Assembly (NCBI RefSeq): GCF_031599675.1
Contig: NZ_CP134223.1
Coordinates: forward strand, 5,496,001 to 5,560,000
Length of the DNA stretch: 64,000 bases
Reading direction: 5' to 3'
Origin: Paenibacillus pedocola
GTDB taxonomy: Bacteria > Bacillota > Bacilli > Paenibacillales > Paenibacillaceae
This document shows, piece after piece, positions 51,455 to 60,130 of this stretch. The notes below the pieces were generated by a model. The model made no database searches. It saw only the letters and a program-made list of their open reading frames with translations, and was not told the origin of the DNA. The position numbers and the translations under genes are program-made. Position 1 is the first letter of the stretch, and each line of letters opens with the position of its first letter.

Positions 51455-52477
51455 CTAGAACAACGCGTAATCATCGTTTATTTTGCGGATAATGTAGTTC
51501 ACCGTCATGATCAGAATGAAGCCGAACAGCGATTGATACAGGCCTGCCGCTGTCGCCATTCCGATGTCAAAAGTAACCTTGAGCGAACGGAACACATACG
51601 TATCCAGAATATCCGTCGTATTGTACAGCACCCCGTTGTTGCCGATCAGCTGGTAAAAGAGGTCGAATTGCCCCTTCATAATACTTCCGAGCGAGAACAG
51701 CAGCAGCACGACAAAGGTAGATTTCAGCATCGGCACCGTGATGTACCAGATCCGCTGAAAAATATGCGCACCATCGATTTTGGCTGCTTCATAATACTCA
51801 TCGCTGATTCCAGTGATAGAGGCCAGATAAATGACCATGCTGTAGCCGAGATTTTTCCAGAGGTAAAAAAGAATGATCAGGAATATCCACACCACCGGCT
51901 TATTGTAGACATCGACCGGACCTGCGCCGAACCGGGCCAGCAGCGTATTCAAGAAACCGCTGTCATAATTGAATACGTTGTAGACGATGACACTCAGAAT
52001 TACGAAGGAGACGAAGTACGGCAGGAACATGATAGACTGGGTAAGCTTTTTGAACCATTTCACCCGCAGCTCACTGAGCAGAATCGCACAGACAATCGCC
52101 AATACGTTACCCAGTACGATAAAAGCCAGATTGTAACCGATCGTATTGAGGGTAAGCTTCACCAAAGTGCCGGATTTCCAAAGAAACTCAAAATTTTTGA
52201 GCCCGACGAACGGTGCACTGAACAGCCCGGAATTGAAGTCAAACTGGGTAAAAGCATAATACACACCGACCATCGGAAAATACGAATTCACCAGGAAGAA
52301 CAACAGTGCCGGAAGCAGCATCAGAAAAAGAATCCGGTTATGGATCAGCTCATGGAGGAATCCCTTCCTCTTCTTTTTTACCGTGCCTGACCCTAGCGGG
52401 GATGCTGCCGGGCCGCCTCCTTTTAAGGGAAGCTCTATCGCGAGCGGTGTTCCGGTCTTGCGTTTGCGCTGTCTCAA
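51455..52477 (-). CDS. ABC importer permease, LplB type
   Basis: A 340-aa CUT1 permease. A basic N-terminus (RQRKRKTG) and a Pro/Gly stretch precede six helices from ILFLMLLPALLFFLVNSYFP on. The EAA loop is EAAKIDGAHIFQRIWYITVPM. The start is uncertain: TTG 52477 has AGGAG at about 10 nt and GTG 52486 lies almost on it. A longer frame to 52642 has no support. It is the first gene of the importer operon. A GTGAACA word at 52583 matches the motif before the membrane AraC gene. Confidence 0.88.
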   Translation of the reverse strand: MRQRKRKTGTPLAIELPLKGGGPAASPLGSGTVKKKRKGFLHELIHNRILFLMLLPALLFFLVNSYFPMVGVYYAFTQFDFNSGLFSAPFVGLKNFEFLWKSGTLVKLTLNTIGYNLAFIVLGNVLAIVCAILLSELRVKWFKKLTQSIMFLPYFVSFVILSVIVYNVFNYDSGFLNTLLARFGAGPVDVYNKPVVWIFLIILFYLWKNLGYSMVIYLASITGISDEYYEAAKIDGAHIFQRIWYITVPMLKSTFVVLLLFSLGSIMKGQFDLFYQLIGNNGVLYNTTDILDTYVFRSLKVTFDIGMATAAGLYQSLFGFILIMTVNYIIRKINDDYALF

Positions 52478-52718
52478 AGCCCTCACTCTCCTATGCCTGT
52501 ATATGACCCAAGTATAGAAAAGCCGCGTCCGGCCGAACAGTGGAGCTTCAGGGTATTCCTGTATTATGTTGAGCAGCGGGGAGTGAACATTTTCAACTTT
52601 TGTGAAGGAACGCAGGAATTCCGCCTTTTCACTGCACGCCAAGAAGCCCCGGCTTCTCTTCTGAGCGAAGACAAACCGGGGTGTCCCGATATAACTATGA
52701 CCTGCAGCAGCTCACACC

Positions 52719-54116
52719 TTAGACATTCATTTTAAAAAGAGTCTTGCCGCCCTTGCCCCGGACGGACTGCCGCCCGCTGCTCTCTACATCAGCTGCATCC
52801 AGCACCTTCTGTCCCCGCCAGCGCCGCAGCACAAGCAGCCCTCTGCCCGCTTCATCGGCGATCATGCAGCAGTAAATGCCCACCAGCCCCCAGCCCCAGC
52901 TGATGCCGAGCAGGTAAGAGCCGCCCACACCGATAACTGTCATGGAGATCATTGAGACAATCATCGTGTAACGGGTGTCGCCGATGGCATTCAGCGCATT
53001 GCCCATAGCCATATTGAGCATTTTACACGGCTGCAGAATCAGATTCAGCGCGAGCAGCGAGACACCGATGGAGATAATCTCCTGGTCCGTTGTAAAGAAA
53101 CCCAGCAGCGTTTTGCCGAATACAAACAGCAGCAGTACATTGGCACTGACAATGGCCAGCCCGATATATAGCGTGCGGAAGGCGCTTTGATAGACTTCCG
53201 TAAGCTTGCGGGCACCGAACAAATGGGCAATCCGGATCTGGCCCGCCATCGCTATCGCATAACCCAGCGTGAAGCAGAACGATTCCAGAGTGTTCAGATA
53301 GGTGCGCGCCGCCAGTTCCTTGGCCCCCAGCATAGCCAGAAAAGAATAAATCGCCAGCTGCGACAATACCCAGGATGAGGAATTGAGTCCCAGCGGCCAG
53401 CTGATCTTCACAATTTCCCCGAACAGCTTCCGCTTAAAAGTCCTGAAGTCCCGCAGTTTAATCTTCCGTTCAAAAGTTCCGCAGAACATACCCATCAGAA
53501 CAGCTGCACCCAGCAGTCTGCTGATCAAATTAGAAATAGCGATCCCGCCGAGCCCCATCTGCGGCAGCCCGAACGCGCCGAAGATCAGGATGTAATTAAG
53601 CACTATGTGGATTACATTAACAGCGACCCCTGTATACATGGGTCCTCTGGTATTGCCGGTGTTACGGATAGCCGCACCGAACGAAGCGGTCAGTCCTACC
53701 AGAAACAGCCCTCCGCCGACATAAGTGAGATAGACATGCGCCAGCGGGATCAGCTCCCCGGAAATGTGCAGCGAACGTGCGATGGGGTCAGCGAACAGGA
53801 ACAGAATAATACTGACCGCGAGTCCCAGCACACTGCTCGCTGTAACTCCCATAATGGCTATCGTACGGGCATCCTCCTGCCGTCCCGAACCAAGCCGCTG
53901 GGCTACCAGAATACCCGCCCCGCCGGCAAAGGTGGTAAAGAGTGTGATGAGTGCGCCGAACAGCTGATTGGAGATTCCCACAACCGCGACTGCATCATCC
54001 GAGATGCGGCTGACCATCACGGTATCGACGGTCCCCAGCAGCGTCTGCAGGAAAATCTCTATAAAAATCGGCCAGGCCAGCATCCACAGTCCGACATTTC
54101 CAGCCTTAGGTTTCAC
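52719..54116 (-). CDS. MATE-family efflux transporter
   Basis: A 465-aa protein with twelve helices and the two MatE repeats: WPIFIEIFLQTLLGTVDTVMVSR-like opening (split for length), AVAVVGISNQLFGALITLF, AQRLGSGRQEDAR, and a second half with WPLGLNSSSWVLSQLAIYSF. It is a Na+- or H+-driven exporter of drugs or metabolites. GTG 54116 is chosen for GAGGGGAGAG at 8 nt; an upstream ATG (54152) lacks such a site. It is divergent from an AraC gene that may regulate it. Confidence 0.92.
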   Translation of the reverse strand: MKPKAGNVGLWMLAWPIFIEIFLQTLLGTVDTVMVSRISDDAVAVVGISNQLFGALITLFTTFAGGAGILVAQRLGSGRQEDARTIAIMGVTASSVLGLAVSIILFLFADPIARSLHISGELIPLAHVYLTYVGGGLFLVGLTASFGAAIRNTGNTRGPMYTGVAVNVIHIVLNYILIFGAFGLPQMGLGGIAISNLISRLLGAAVLMGMFCGTFERKIKLRDFRTFKRKLFGEIVKISWPLGLNSSSWVLSQLAIYSFLAMLGAKELAARTYLNTLESFCFTLGYAIAMAGQIRIAHLFGARKLTEVYQSAFRTLYIGLAIVSANVLLLFVFGKTLLGFFTTDQEIISIGVSLLALNLILQPCKMLNMAMGNALNAIGDTRYTMIVSMISMTVIGVGGSYLLGISWGWGLVGIYCCMIADEAGRGLLVLRRWRGQKVLDAADVESSGRQSVRGKGGKTLFKMNV

Positions 54117-54283
54117 TAAATGAACTCTCCCCTCACCTGCTGCGCTCTTCATATTCCGCTGCAACAAGCCCCCAGTACTCCTTGCTAGAAGTAAATTATA
54201 GGTGATATACTCTGGGAAATGTAGCAAATTCCCAACCTAAACTTTCAATTTCTAAACCTTAACTACAGGAGGCCGCCAACGCC

Positions 54284-55165
54284 ATGAGCCTGCTTCAATT
54301 CTCTATCCCGCCGCTTCCGCATTATATTATCAGCGGACTGACCTATTTCCCTCCGGGCTTCCGTCATGTGAACCGCCAGAACATCCAGGTGTTTGATTTA
54401 CTGGTTGTCAGGGAAGGCTGTCTCTACATCGGTGAAGAGAAGCGGAACTACGAGGTGCGCGCAGGAGAAGCTTTGATTCTGCGTCCGGACTGCCATCATT
54501 TCGGAACTGAAGGCTGCCGGGAGGAAAGCTCCTACTACTGGTTACACTTCCAGACCTCAGGTCCCTGGAGCGCTGTCACCGCTCCCTCTGCAGCCTTAAA
54601 CGAACAGGATACGCCGGATGAGTCCGCACATTCTGCGCTTTTTGACGTCCGCACCTTCAGCTTGTGGCTATCGCAGTACATGACACTGCTCCAGCCTGCC
54701 CGCATGGAAGAGCTGCTGGCTCAGCTGGAGCTGTTGAAGGTCAATGCCCATCTCGATTCCATCCGATTCAAGCAGCAAATGCTGTTCCAGGAGATTCTGC
54801 AGCAGCTTTCCGCGTCCGTGCACCGTGAACGTCCCGCTTCACACTCCACAGCCTGCGCTGAACAGGCGGCCTCCTTTCTGCGTGCCCATTACCGCGAGGA
54901 GATTACTACCGGCATGCTGGGAGACAGCCTCAACTTTCATCCGGTCTATATCGCCCGCTGCATGAACCGGGAGTATGGTTGCTCACCTATGGAATATCTG
55001 CTCCGCTACCGCATTGAGCAGAGCAAGCTGCTGCTGATGCAGACCAGCTTCCCCATCTCCCGGATCGCCGAGGAGGTTGGCTTCAACCAGGCGCCGTATT
55101 TCAGCTCCAGCTTCATGAAGCTGGAAGGCATCTCTCCCCGCCAGTACCGCCAGCGCTTCTCGTGA
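54284..55165 (+). CDS. AraC-family regulator with cupin sensor
   Basis: A 293-aa regulator. The N-terminal cupin-like domain (about 20-110; LLVVREGCLYIGEEKRNYEV, AGEALILRPDCHHFG) is followed by a linker and a C-terminal AraC HTH pair (about 190-290; TGMLGDSLNFHPVYIARCMN and PISRIAEEVGFNQAPYFSSSF). This is a soluble one-component sugar-type regulator. ATG 54284 follows ACAGGAGG. It is divergent from the MATE gene. Confidence 0.92.
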   Translation: MSLLQFSIPPLPHYIISGLTYFPPGFRHVNRQNIQVFDLLVVREGCLYIGEEKRNYEVRAGEALILRPDCHHFGTEGCREESSYYWLHFQTSGPWSAVTAPSAALNEQDTPDESAHSALFDVRTFSLWLSQYMTLLQPARMEELLAQLELLKVNAHLDSIRFKQQMLFQEILQQLSASVHRERPASHSTACAEQAASFLRAHYREEITTGMLGDSLNFHPVYIARCMNREYGCSPMEYLLRYRIEQSKLLLMQTSFPISRIAEEVGFNQAPYFSSSFMKLEGISPRQYRQRFS

Positions 55166-55199
55166 AGCGCAGCTTTGCTCATCGGCCTGCCGCAGAGCA

Positions 55200-55246
55200 A
55201 CAGCCCCTGCATAACCGGGAGATCTTCCCGGCAATACAGGGGCTGT
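55200..55246. terminator. Hairpin between convergent genes
   Basis: ACAGCCCCTG pairs with CAGGGGCTGT, and CCGGGA with TCCCGG inside. No T-tract is present. Its position between convergent genes suggests a transcription stop. Confidence 0.5.
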
Positions 55247-55368
55247 GAATTGTGTGCTCATAGGTGTTACCTTGTGCAGCAGCATATAGCTGCTGTACTA
55301 ACTCTTATTCCCCGGCAGCAGCGGCTCATTAACACTCCTCAGCAGCAGGTAAGAACCTGCTCCCCGGC

Positions 55369-55929
55369 TCAGCCTTTTACAACTGCGTTCTTCTCTTTAT
55401 ATTGCTCCAGGGTTACAACTTCACCAAAAATCCCGATATCACGCAGTCCGGACAAATGCATCTCCTCGTCCTTGGATGCGCAGCAGTCGCTGATGCAGAC
55501 TACCTTATACGTGTGGTACATCGCATCGGATGCCGTAGAGCGGACACAGACATTGGTCCACACACCGGTGACCGCCACCGTGTCGATCCCTTCTTCGCGG
55601 AGGAACAGGTCCATATCCGTGTAGCTGAACGCGCTGTGGCGTCTTTTTTGAACCACGTAATCGCCTTTTGACTCATCGGGTCTAAGCTCGTCGATGAAAT
55701 CCGAACCCCAGCTGCCTTTGATCGCGTGGATCGGCCGGACCCGGAAGTCGGCATCGTTCTTACGGTGCGCTTCCTGTACGAAGATAACCTGAATCTCATT
55801 CTCATGGCTGAATTCAATCAACTCCTGCAGCGCCGGAACGATTCCCGCACCGTTCGGACAGGTCAGCGCCCCATCCGGATGAATAAAGTCATTCAACATA
55901 TCTATGATTACTACAGCGTGTTTGCCCAT
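55369..55929 (-). CDS. Isochorismatase-fold cysteine hydrolase
   Basis: A 186-aa cysteine hydrolase with the complete triad: Asp in VVIIDMLNDFIHP, Lys in YVVQKRRHSAFSYTDMD and Cys in VTGVWTNVCVRSTASDA. The VTGVxTxVCVRSTA loop is close to ureidoacrylate/N-carbamoyl amidohydrolases and nicotinamidase-like enzymes. ATG 55929 fits GAGGGAA better than GTG 55938. It lies downstream of the allantoinase-like gene on the same strand, so hydrolysis of a carbamoyl product of ring opening is an attractive role (inference). Confidence 0.87.
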   Translation of the reverse strand: MGKHAVVIIDMLNDFIHPDGALTCPNGAGIVPALQELIEFSHENEIQVIFVQEAHRKNDADFRVRPIHAIKGSWGSDFIDELRPDESKGDYVVQKRRHSAFSYTDMDLFLREEGIDTVAVTGVWTNVCVRSTASDAMYHTYKVVCISDCCASKDEEMHLSGLRDIGIFGEVVTLEQYKEKNAVVKG

Positions 55930-56011
55930 GCTTTTCACTTCCCTCTCGATTTGGTGGTATATATAAGTGAACTTTAGATTTACCAGACCGGCTCAGAGCG
56001 CGGGCTGCGGG

Positions 56012-56136
56012 GAATGTTTGGACTTCCGGCCGCTGTTAGGTTTGAATTCCCTGAATTTGACCGCTATATGCGGTAGAAATTAAACCCTAAAGGCGGACGC
56101 TAACGCTCCTACAGTTCCAAACTTCCCCTCCGCCGC
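56012..56136 (-). repeat. Structured dispersed repeat, copy B
   Basis: This is the reverse-complement counterpart of 48523-48648. Both ends are nearly identical (GGAGGGGAAGTTTGGAACTG and GGCCGGAAGTCCAAACATTC); the middle is diverged but keeps pairing arms. It lies between the allantoinase-like and the isochorismatase-fold genes, in their common direction. Confidence 0.82.
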
Positions 56137-56179
56137 TTTAGCCTTTTGCTAGTTCTTCAGTTCAGATTATATATTTTTA

Positions 56180-57595
56180 TTAATATTTCAATAAACGCGG
56201 AAGCTCGCTGATCGTCTGCCGTTTTACATATTCACCGTAGCCTGGTTTGCCGACCACACCCAGCTCATCGTCGTACACTAGAGTGCCGCGGACGATTGTT
56301 TTATCAACTTTACCTTTGAGCTTCATGCCGTGGAACGGGGTGTACTTCGGTTTGCAGTGCATTTGGTCTTTGTCGATCGTCCATTCCTTCTCCAGATCCA
56401 CAATCGTGAAGTCGGCATCAGTGCCAATCTCCAGCGCACCTTTCTTCGGATACAACCCGTAATGGATAGCCGGATTGGTGCACAGCAGCTCTACCAGCCG
56501 GGAGAGGCTCAGTCTGCCTTTGTTATAGCCTTCGCTGATCATAATTGGCACCAGCGTTTCTACCCCTGGAATACCCGGGAAGGAAGTCCATACATCCATA
56601 CCCGGCGCATCTTTCTCCGTGGCAATCTCATAAGGTGCATGGTCGGTAGCCATGAAGTCAATCGTTCCGTCTGCCAGACCCTGCCATAGCGCTTCATTAT
56701 CTTTCGCAGTGCGCAGCGGCGGCGCAATCTTAGCGAACGTTCCGAACTCAGTCATGGCGTCCACAGCGTTCAGCGTCAGGTAATGCGGACAGGATTCCGC
56801 CGTCACCTTGGTCCCTTTCAGCTTCGCTTCTTTAATCAGCTGATTACCTGCTCCCGTGCTCATATGCACGATATGCAGACGGGCACCCGTCTCTTCAGCG
56901 AAGCTAATCCCGAGCTGGATAGCCGCTTTTTCTGCGAGTGCCATACGCGCTTCTGCCCAGGCCGGATAATCCAGGCGACCTTCGCCCTTCAGCTTATTGG
57001 TAAAGTAATCACAGATTGCATAGTTTTCGGCGTGAATACCAATTGGCAGCCCCGTAGGGGATACGGCGGCGAACGCTTCCAGCATCTCTGGGTCGGTTAC
57101 CCGCGGATAGGATGGCACGGATGGGGTCATGTACACTTTAAAGGCCACTACACCGTTAGCCACCTGCTCACTGATGATCTCCGGCAGCACGTTATTGCGT
57201 ACATCTTCGCCGGTAATGCCGCCCCACATCGCATAGTCGACGATCCCTTTGCCTTCCAGTGCGTTCAGCTTGTTGAACAGATTATCGGCAGAACGGACCG
57301 ACGGCACGCTGCAGCATGGCATATCGACAATCATCGTTACCCCGCCCGCTGCGGCGCTGCTTGTTCCGGTTACGAAATCCTCGCGGTGTGTAAATCCCGG
57401 ATCATTAAAATGGGTATGCGAATCAATTACTCCCGGCAGCACCAGCTTGCCTTCTGCATCAATAATCTCATCGGCTTCAGCCTCAATATCCTTGGCGAAC
57501 CCGACAATTACACCTTTGTTAACCAGAATGTCAGTCAGCACCTGTCTGTCGCCTTGCGGAATGTTGGCATTTTTAATGATCAGTTCATAACTCAT
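56180..57595 (-). CDS. Allantoinase-like cyclic amidohydrolase
   Basis: A 471-aa enzyme of the allantoinase/dihydropyrimidinase/dihydroorotase superfamily. HTHFNDPGFTHREDF (HxH), GGVTMIVDMPCCSVPSV, the carbamylated Lys in VVAFKVYM, HIVHMSTG, ESCPHYL and catalytic Asp in MATDHAPYE are all present. It opens a cyclic ureide. Allantoinases usually read MPLNSxPPT where this one has MPCCSVPSV, so allantoin, hydantoin or dihydropyrimidine are all possible. A variant purine riboswitch and a GlnR/TnrA-like box precede it, which favours purine-nitrogen use. Confidence 0.88.
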   Translation of the reverse strand: MSYELIIKNANIPQGDRQVLTDILVNKGVIVGFAKDIEAEADEIIDAEGKLVLPGVIDSHTHFNDPGFTHREDFVTGTSSAAAGGVTMIVDMPCCSVPSVRSADNLFNKLNALEGKGIVDYAMWGGITGEDVRNNVLPEIISEQVANGVVAFKVYMTPSVPSYPRVTDPEMLEAFAAVSPTGLPIGIHAENYAICDYFTNKLKGEGRLDYPAWAEARMALAEKAAIQLGISFAEETGARLHIVHMSTGAGNQLIKEAKLKGTKVTAESCPHYLTLNAVDAMTEFGTFAKIAPPLRTAKDNEALWQGLADGTIDFMATDHAPYEIATEKDAPGMDVWTSFPGIPGVETLVPIMISEGYNKGRLSLSRLVELLCTNPAIHYGLYPKKGALEIGTDADFTIVDLEKEWTIDKDQMHCKPKYTPFHGMKLKGKVDKTIVRGTLVYDDELGVVGKPGYGEYVKRQTISELPRLLKY

Positions 57596-57641
57596 GAATA
57601 CACACCTCTTCTTTAGGTTTTTGGGTTAATTGGCGCACGAC

Positions 57642-57804
57642 AAAAAAGCCCCGGCACACAAAAGGTACAGAGCAGAACGTATTCCCTACCCGGCATGAAA
57701 CCGCGCGAAGAACAACATTTCTTAGCTATACCTCTTGTAGCCTGGGGCAATTTACGGTCGCCTGGTCGAAACGCTCAAACCGGATTATTGAGCTTATACA
57801 AGAG
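57642..57804 (-). promoter_or_regulatory. Purine-riboswitch-like leader with altered pocket
   Basis: The minus-strand aptamer spans 57804 to 57732: P1 CTCTTGTA/TACAAGAG, J1/2 TAA, P2 GCTCAA/TTGAGC, L2 AATCCGG, J2/3 GTTTCGACC, L3 CCGTAAA. Aligned to the B. subtilis xpt numbering, U47, U48, U49, C50, A52, C74, U75 and A76 and the loop-loop pairs G37-C61 and G38-C60 are kept. U51 is G and A73 is G. A possible terminator (GCCGGGGC then TTTTTT, 57642-57655) can pair with GCCCC of P3, suggesting a ligand-on switch. Confidence 0.78.
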
Positions 57805-57820
57805 CTTATTCTGTTAATCC

Positions 57821-57864
57821 ATCCTACAAGGAAGTTTTTCAATTCAATGTTATGTTTAGTAACA
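57821..57864 (-). promoter_or_regulatory. Promoter with GlnR/TnrA-like box for the allantoinase-like gene
   Basis: The palindromic TGTTATGTTTAGTAACA (57848-57864) matches both half-sites TGTNA and TNACA at the 17-bp spacing of GlnR/TnrA boxes. It directly abuts TTGAAT (57842-57847), with TAGGAT (57821-57826) as a possible -10. A box just upstream of -35 is where TnrA activates in Bacillus. Confidence 0.6.
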
Positions 57865-58270
57865 CCGATCTTTTCAATGCCTTCCTTAATTACCTATATC
57901 ATAACATTGGCAACTCTTTCGTCAAGATAACAAACCCTTTTGTCATTGAATCGGCAAAATATACGTTAGGTATATTAACACAACAAAGAGCCTACTCTTA
58001 CTCAATACCTCGTTTTCATTTCCTGTTTGCCGGTTGTTCCTCTTATAACCTCTCCCTGCTGAACTCACACAAACTCAGGCACAGCAAAGGATTTCATACC
58101 CGCCGCTCTACCGCTGCCAATTTTCCATTCATAAAACTTGACTCATCCGAGACAAATAACCGCAGGAACGCTTCACCTTCCTTTTTATGGATATCAACGA
58201 CATTCCTCACAGGAACATATGAACTACACTCACTTATCACCGCTGTCCACTGGCCTATCGCACCCTGAAT
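57865..58270. other. Gene-free stretch with a second GlnR/TnrA-like box
   Basis: This 406-bp AT-rich stretch has no credible gene; a 138-codon frame in it lacks a ribosome binding site and family resemblance. CGTTAGGTATATTAACA at 57964-57980 is a second 17-bp box with one half-site mismatch, 116 bp from the first. Confidence 0.5.
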
Positions 58271-58651
58271 TTACTTACTCTCCGCTTTAGCCTGTTCTTC
58301 AAGGGAAGAGAAATAAGCGATTTTATGCTCCACTTTTTGTGCAAAGGTCTGAAAAAATTTAATCTTCTCATCAATATGCAATTTATGCTCCTGCAGCAAT
58401 CTGCGCTGCTCGGGAAGTGAACTGTGCCCTTCCTTGGATAGCGAGATAAACTGCTTGATATCAGCAATCGGCATTCCGGTGTCCTTCAGGCAGCAGATTA
58501 ACGAGATCAGCTCCAGATCCTCATCGTGGAAACAGCGGTTTCCATTCTCATCCCTGGCCACAACGGGCAGCACACCCTCTTTCTCATAATAACGCAGCGT
58601 ATATTGGCTCAATCCGCTTTTTTGTGATATGGTTTTGATGCTGTATCCCAT
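58271..58651 (-). CDS. MerR-family regulator
   Basis: A 126-aa MerR regulator. A winged HTH (residues 2-70) shows SIKTISQKSGLSQYTLRYYEKEG, RDENGNRCFHDEDLE and LICCLKDTGMPIADIKQF, followed by a dimerisation coiled coil (75-120). The cysteines CC at about residues 53-54 are not a metal-loop pattern, so an AdhR/aldehyde-type stress sensor is more likely. It was originally divergent from the aldo-keto reductase gene, whose promoter has a MerR-type 19-bp spacer; a tnpB element now separates them. Confidence 0.9.
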   Translation of the reverse strand: MGYSIKTISQKSGLSQYTLRYYEKEGVLPVVARDENGNRCFHDEDLELISLICCLKDTGMPIADIKQFISLSKEGHSSLPEQRRLLQEHKLHIDEKIKFFQTFAQKVEHKIAYFSSLEEQAKAESK

Positions 58652-58728
58652 GATATTAGCTCCCTTCTGCCGTATGGCTACGGCTCCTTCTCTACGTTAA
58701 CACCATTTCGAGTCTATTAAAAGCGCTG

Positions 58729-60047
58729 TGAACTACACACTACCTAATAGGCCGGTGCTTCTTGGTCAATAGAGCGACTGCTCCAAGTTTACCCAAGCTT
58801 ACAGGCTAGTTCCTAACCCAATAAGTGCAATTTATATTGCTAGCTTTAGAAGATTTATAGCAGCATTCTTATCTCTGTCGTGCTCAGTATGACATGCAGG
58901 GCATGACCATTCACGTACAGCTAGGTTCTTTAGTTCTGCATTTTTGTAGCCACAGCAGGAACATAATTGACTGCTTGCAAAATTTTTGGGGGCAATGATT
59001 AATTCTCTTCCGTACCATTTCGCTTTGTAGGTGAGCATTTCTCTGAACAAAGTCCAAGAGACTTCGGATATGGCCTTTGCTAACATGTAATTCTGCATCA
59101 TATTCTTTACACGCAAGTCTTCCATAACGATCACTTGGTTGTCGTTTATCATTTGGGTGGACGATTTGTGCAAAAAGTCTTTACGCTGATTCGCTATTTT
59201 TTCATGAAGCTTGGCTACCTTCAACCTTGCTTTATATCGGTTATTGCTCCCTTTCTTCTTTCGTGACAAGTCCTTCTGTAGCTTCTCTAACCGTTTTTCA
59301 GATGCACGAAGATGTTTAGGATTTTTGATCACTTCACCTTCGGAAGTAGTGGCAAAGTCCTTCAGTCCCAGATCAACTCCAATTTTCTTTTCAGCTTTAG
59401 GTATAGGAGTGACGTCTGTTTCAACCAAAACGGAAGCAAAGTATTTGCCTGATCGCGTCTTCGAGAAGGTGCATGATTTGATCCGTCCCGTGAAGGGACG
59501 ATGGATCTTGATTCGGATTCTTGTCTTTAGCTTTGGAATTTTGAGTGTTTCACCTTCAATAGCTATTGTTCCGTTTTGATTGTTTGTTGTGAAGCTGTCG
59601 TGATTTTTTTTTTTGCTTTTGAATTTTGGGAATCCAGCATTCTTATTTTGAAAGAATTGTTTATAGGCTTTCTCCAAGTTGAGTTGGGCATTGGCTAAGG
59701 CAAGGCTGTCTGCTGCTTTTAGCCACTGGAATTCTTTCTTGTATCTAGCCGGTGTCGTACGGAGCATGTTTCCGGCCCTTTGATAGTGTTCGATTTTATC
59801 CGCAAGCATTTTATTGTAGATGAAGCGGACGGCCCCGAATACGTTAGCTAAATAGTGCTGTTGCTCATAGTTTGGATAGATGCGGTACTTATATGCTTTA
59901 AGGATGAGCAATACACACAGCTCCTTTCCATAAATTCACAGTACTATATTAGCACAAATGTTCGCATATTAGGTTAGTAATTTTCTTAATTGAAAAGACC
60001 GTAGCAAATCATTCCGCCGCTTTAGAGGTGGAATGATGATTTGCTAC
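58729..60047 (-). mobile_element. Solitary tnpB element (IS605/IS1341 type)
   Basis: The element carries tnpB but no tnpA transposase. The left-end hairpin lies at 60001-60047 (GTAGCAAATCATTCC arms). The right end after tnpB (58831 down to about 58729) reads ...GGTCAATAG... in plus and ends in GTGTGTAGTTCAC on the minus strand, with a small hairpin CACCGGCCTATTAGGTAGTG. It is inserted between merR and the aldo-keto reductase gene. Exact borders are estimates. Confidence 0.7.
58832..59911 (-). CDS. tnpB: TnpB RNA-guided nuclease of an IS605-type element
   Basis: A 359-aa TnpB, near full length. An N-terminal OrfB_IS605 domain (KAYKYRIYPNYEQQHYLANV) precedes the RuvC-like core: Asp in KIGVDLGLKDFA, Glu in VIVMEDLRVKNM and Asp in HDRDKNAAINLL. 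The zinc ribbon is CSCCGYKN...CPACH. TnpB uses a guide RNA from the element's right end to cut DNA beside a short target-adjacent motif. TTG 59911 with GGAG at 9 nt is the likely start. All catalytic residues are intact. Confidence 0.93.
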   Translation of the reverse strand: MLILKAYKYRIYPNYEQQHYLANVFGAVRFIYNKMLADKIEHYQRAGNMLRTTPARYKKEFQWLKAADSLALANAQLNLEKAYKQFFQNKNAGFPKFKSKKKNHDSFTTNNQNGTIAIEGETLKIPKLKTRIRIKIHRPFTGRIKSCTFSKTRSGKYFASVLVETDVTPIPKAEKKIGVDLGLKDFATTSEGEVIKNPKHLRASEKRLEKLQKDLSRKKKGSNNRYKARLKVAKLHEKIANQRKDFLHKSSTQMINDNQVIVMEDLRVKNMMQNYMLAKAISEVSWTLFREMLTYKAKWYGRELIIAPKNFASSQLCSCCGYKNAELKNLAVREWSCPACHTEHDRDKNAAINLLKLAI

Positions 60048-60064
60048 TGATGCTTAAAAATCTA

Positions 60065-60095
60065 TTGACTTACAGTTAACTCTAAGGTCTACACT
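60065..60095 (+). promoter_or_regulatory. MerR-type promoter of the aldo-keto reductase gene
   Basis: TTGACT (60065-60070) and TACACT (60090-60095) are 19 bp apart. Between them lies the imperfect palindrome CTTACAGTTAACTCTAAG (60069-60086). The long spacer with a dyad is the hallmark of promoters activated by MerR proteins. Confidence 0.8.
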
Positions 60096-60130
60096 TTACT
60101 AGGAACACTACATTAAGGAGTGAATGCAGA

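Noticed and set aside
57852..58268. 138-codon plus-strand gene
   Set aside because: No ribosome binding site, no domain, AT-rich low-complexity composition, and its start lies on the GlnR/TnrA-like box and promoter of the allantoinase-like gene.
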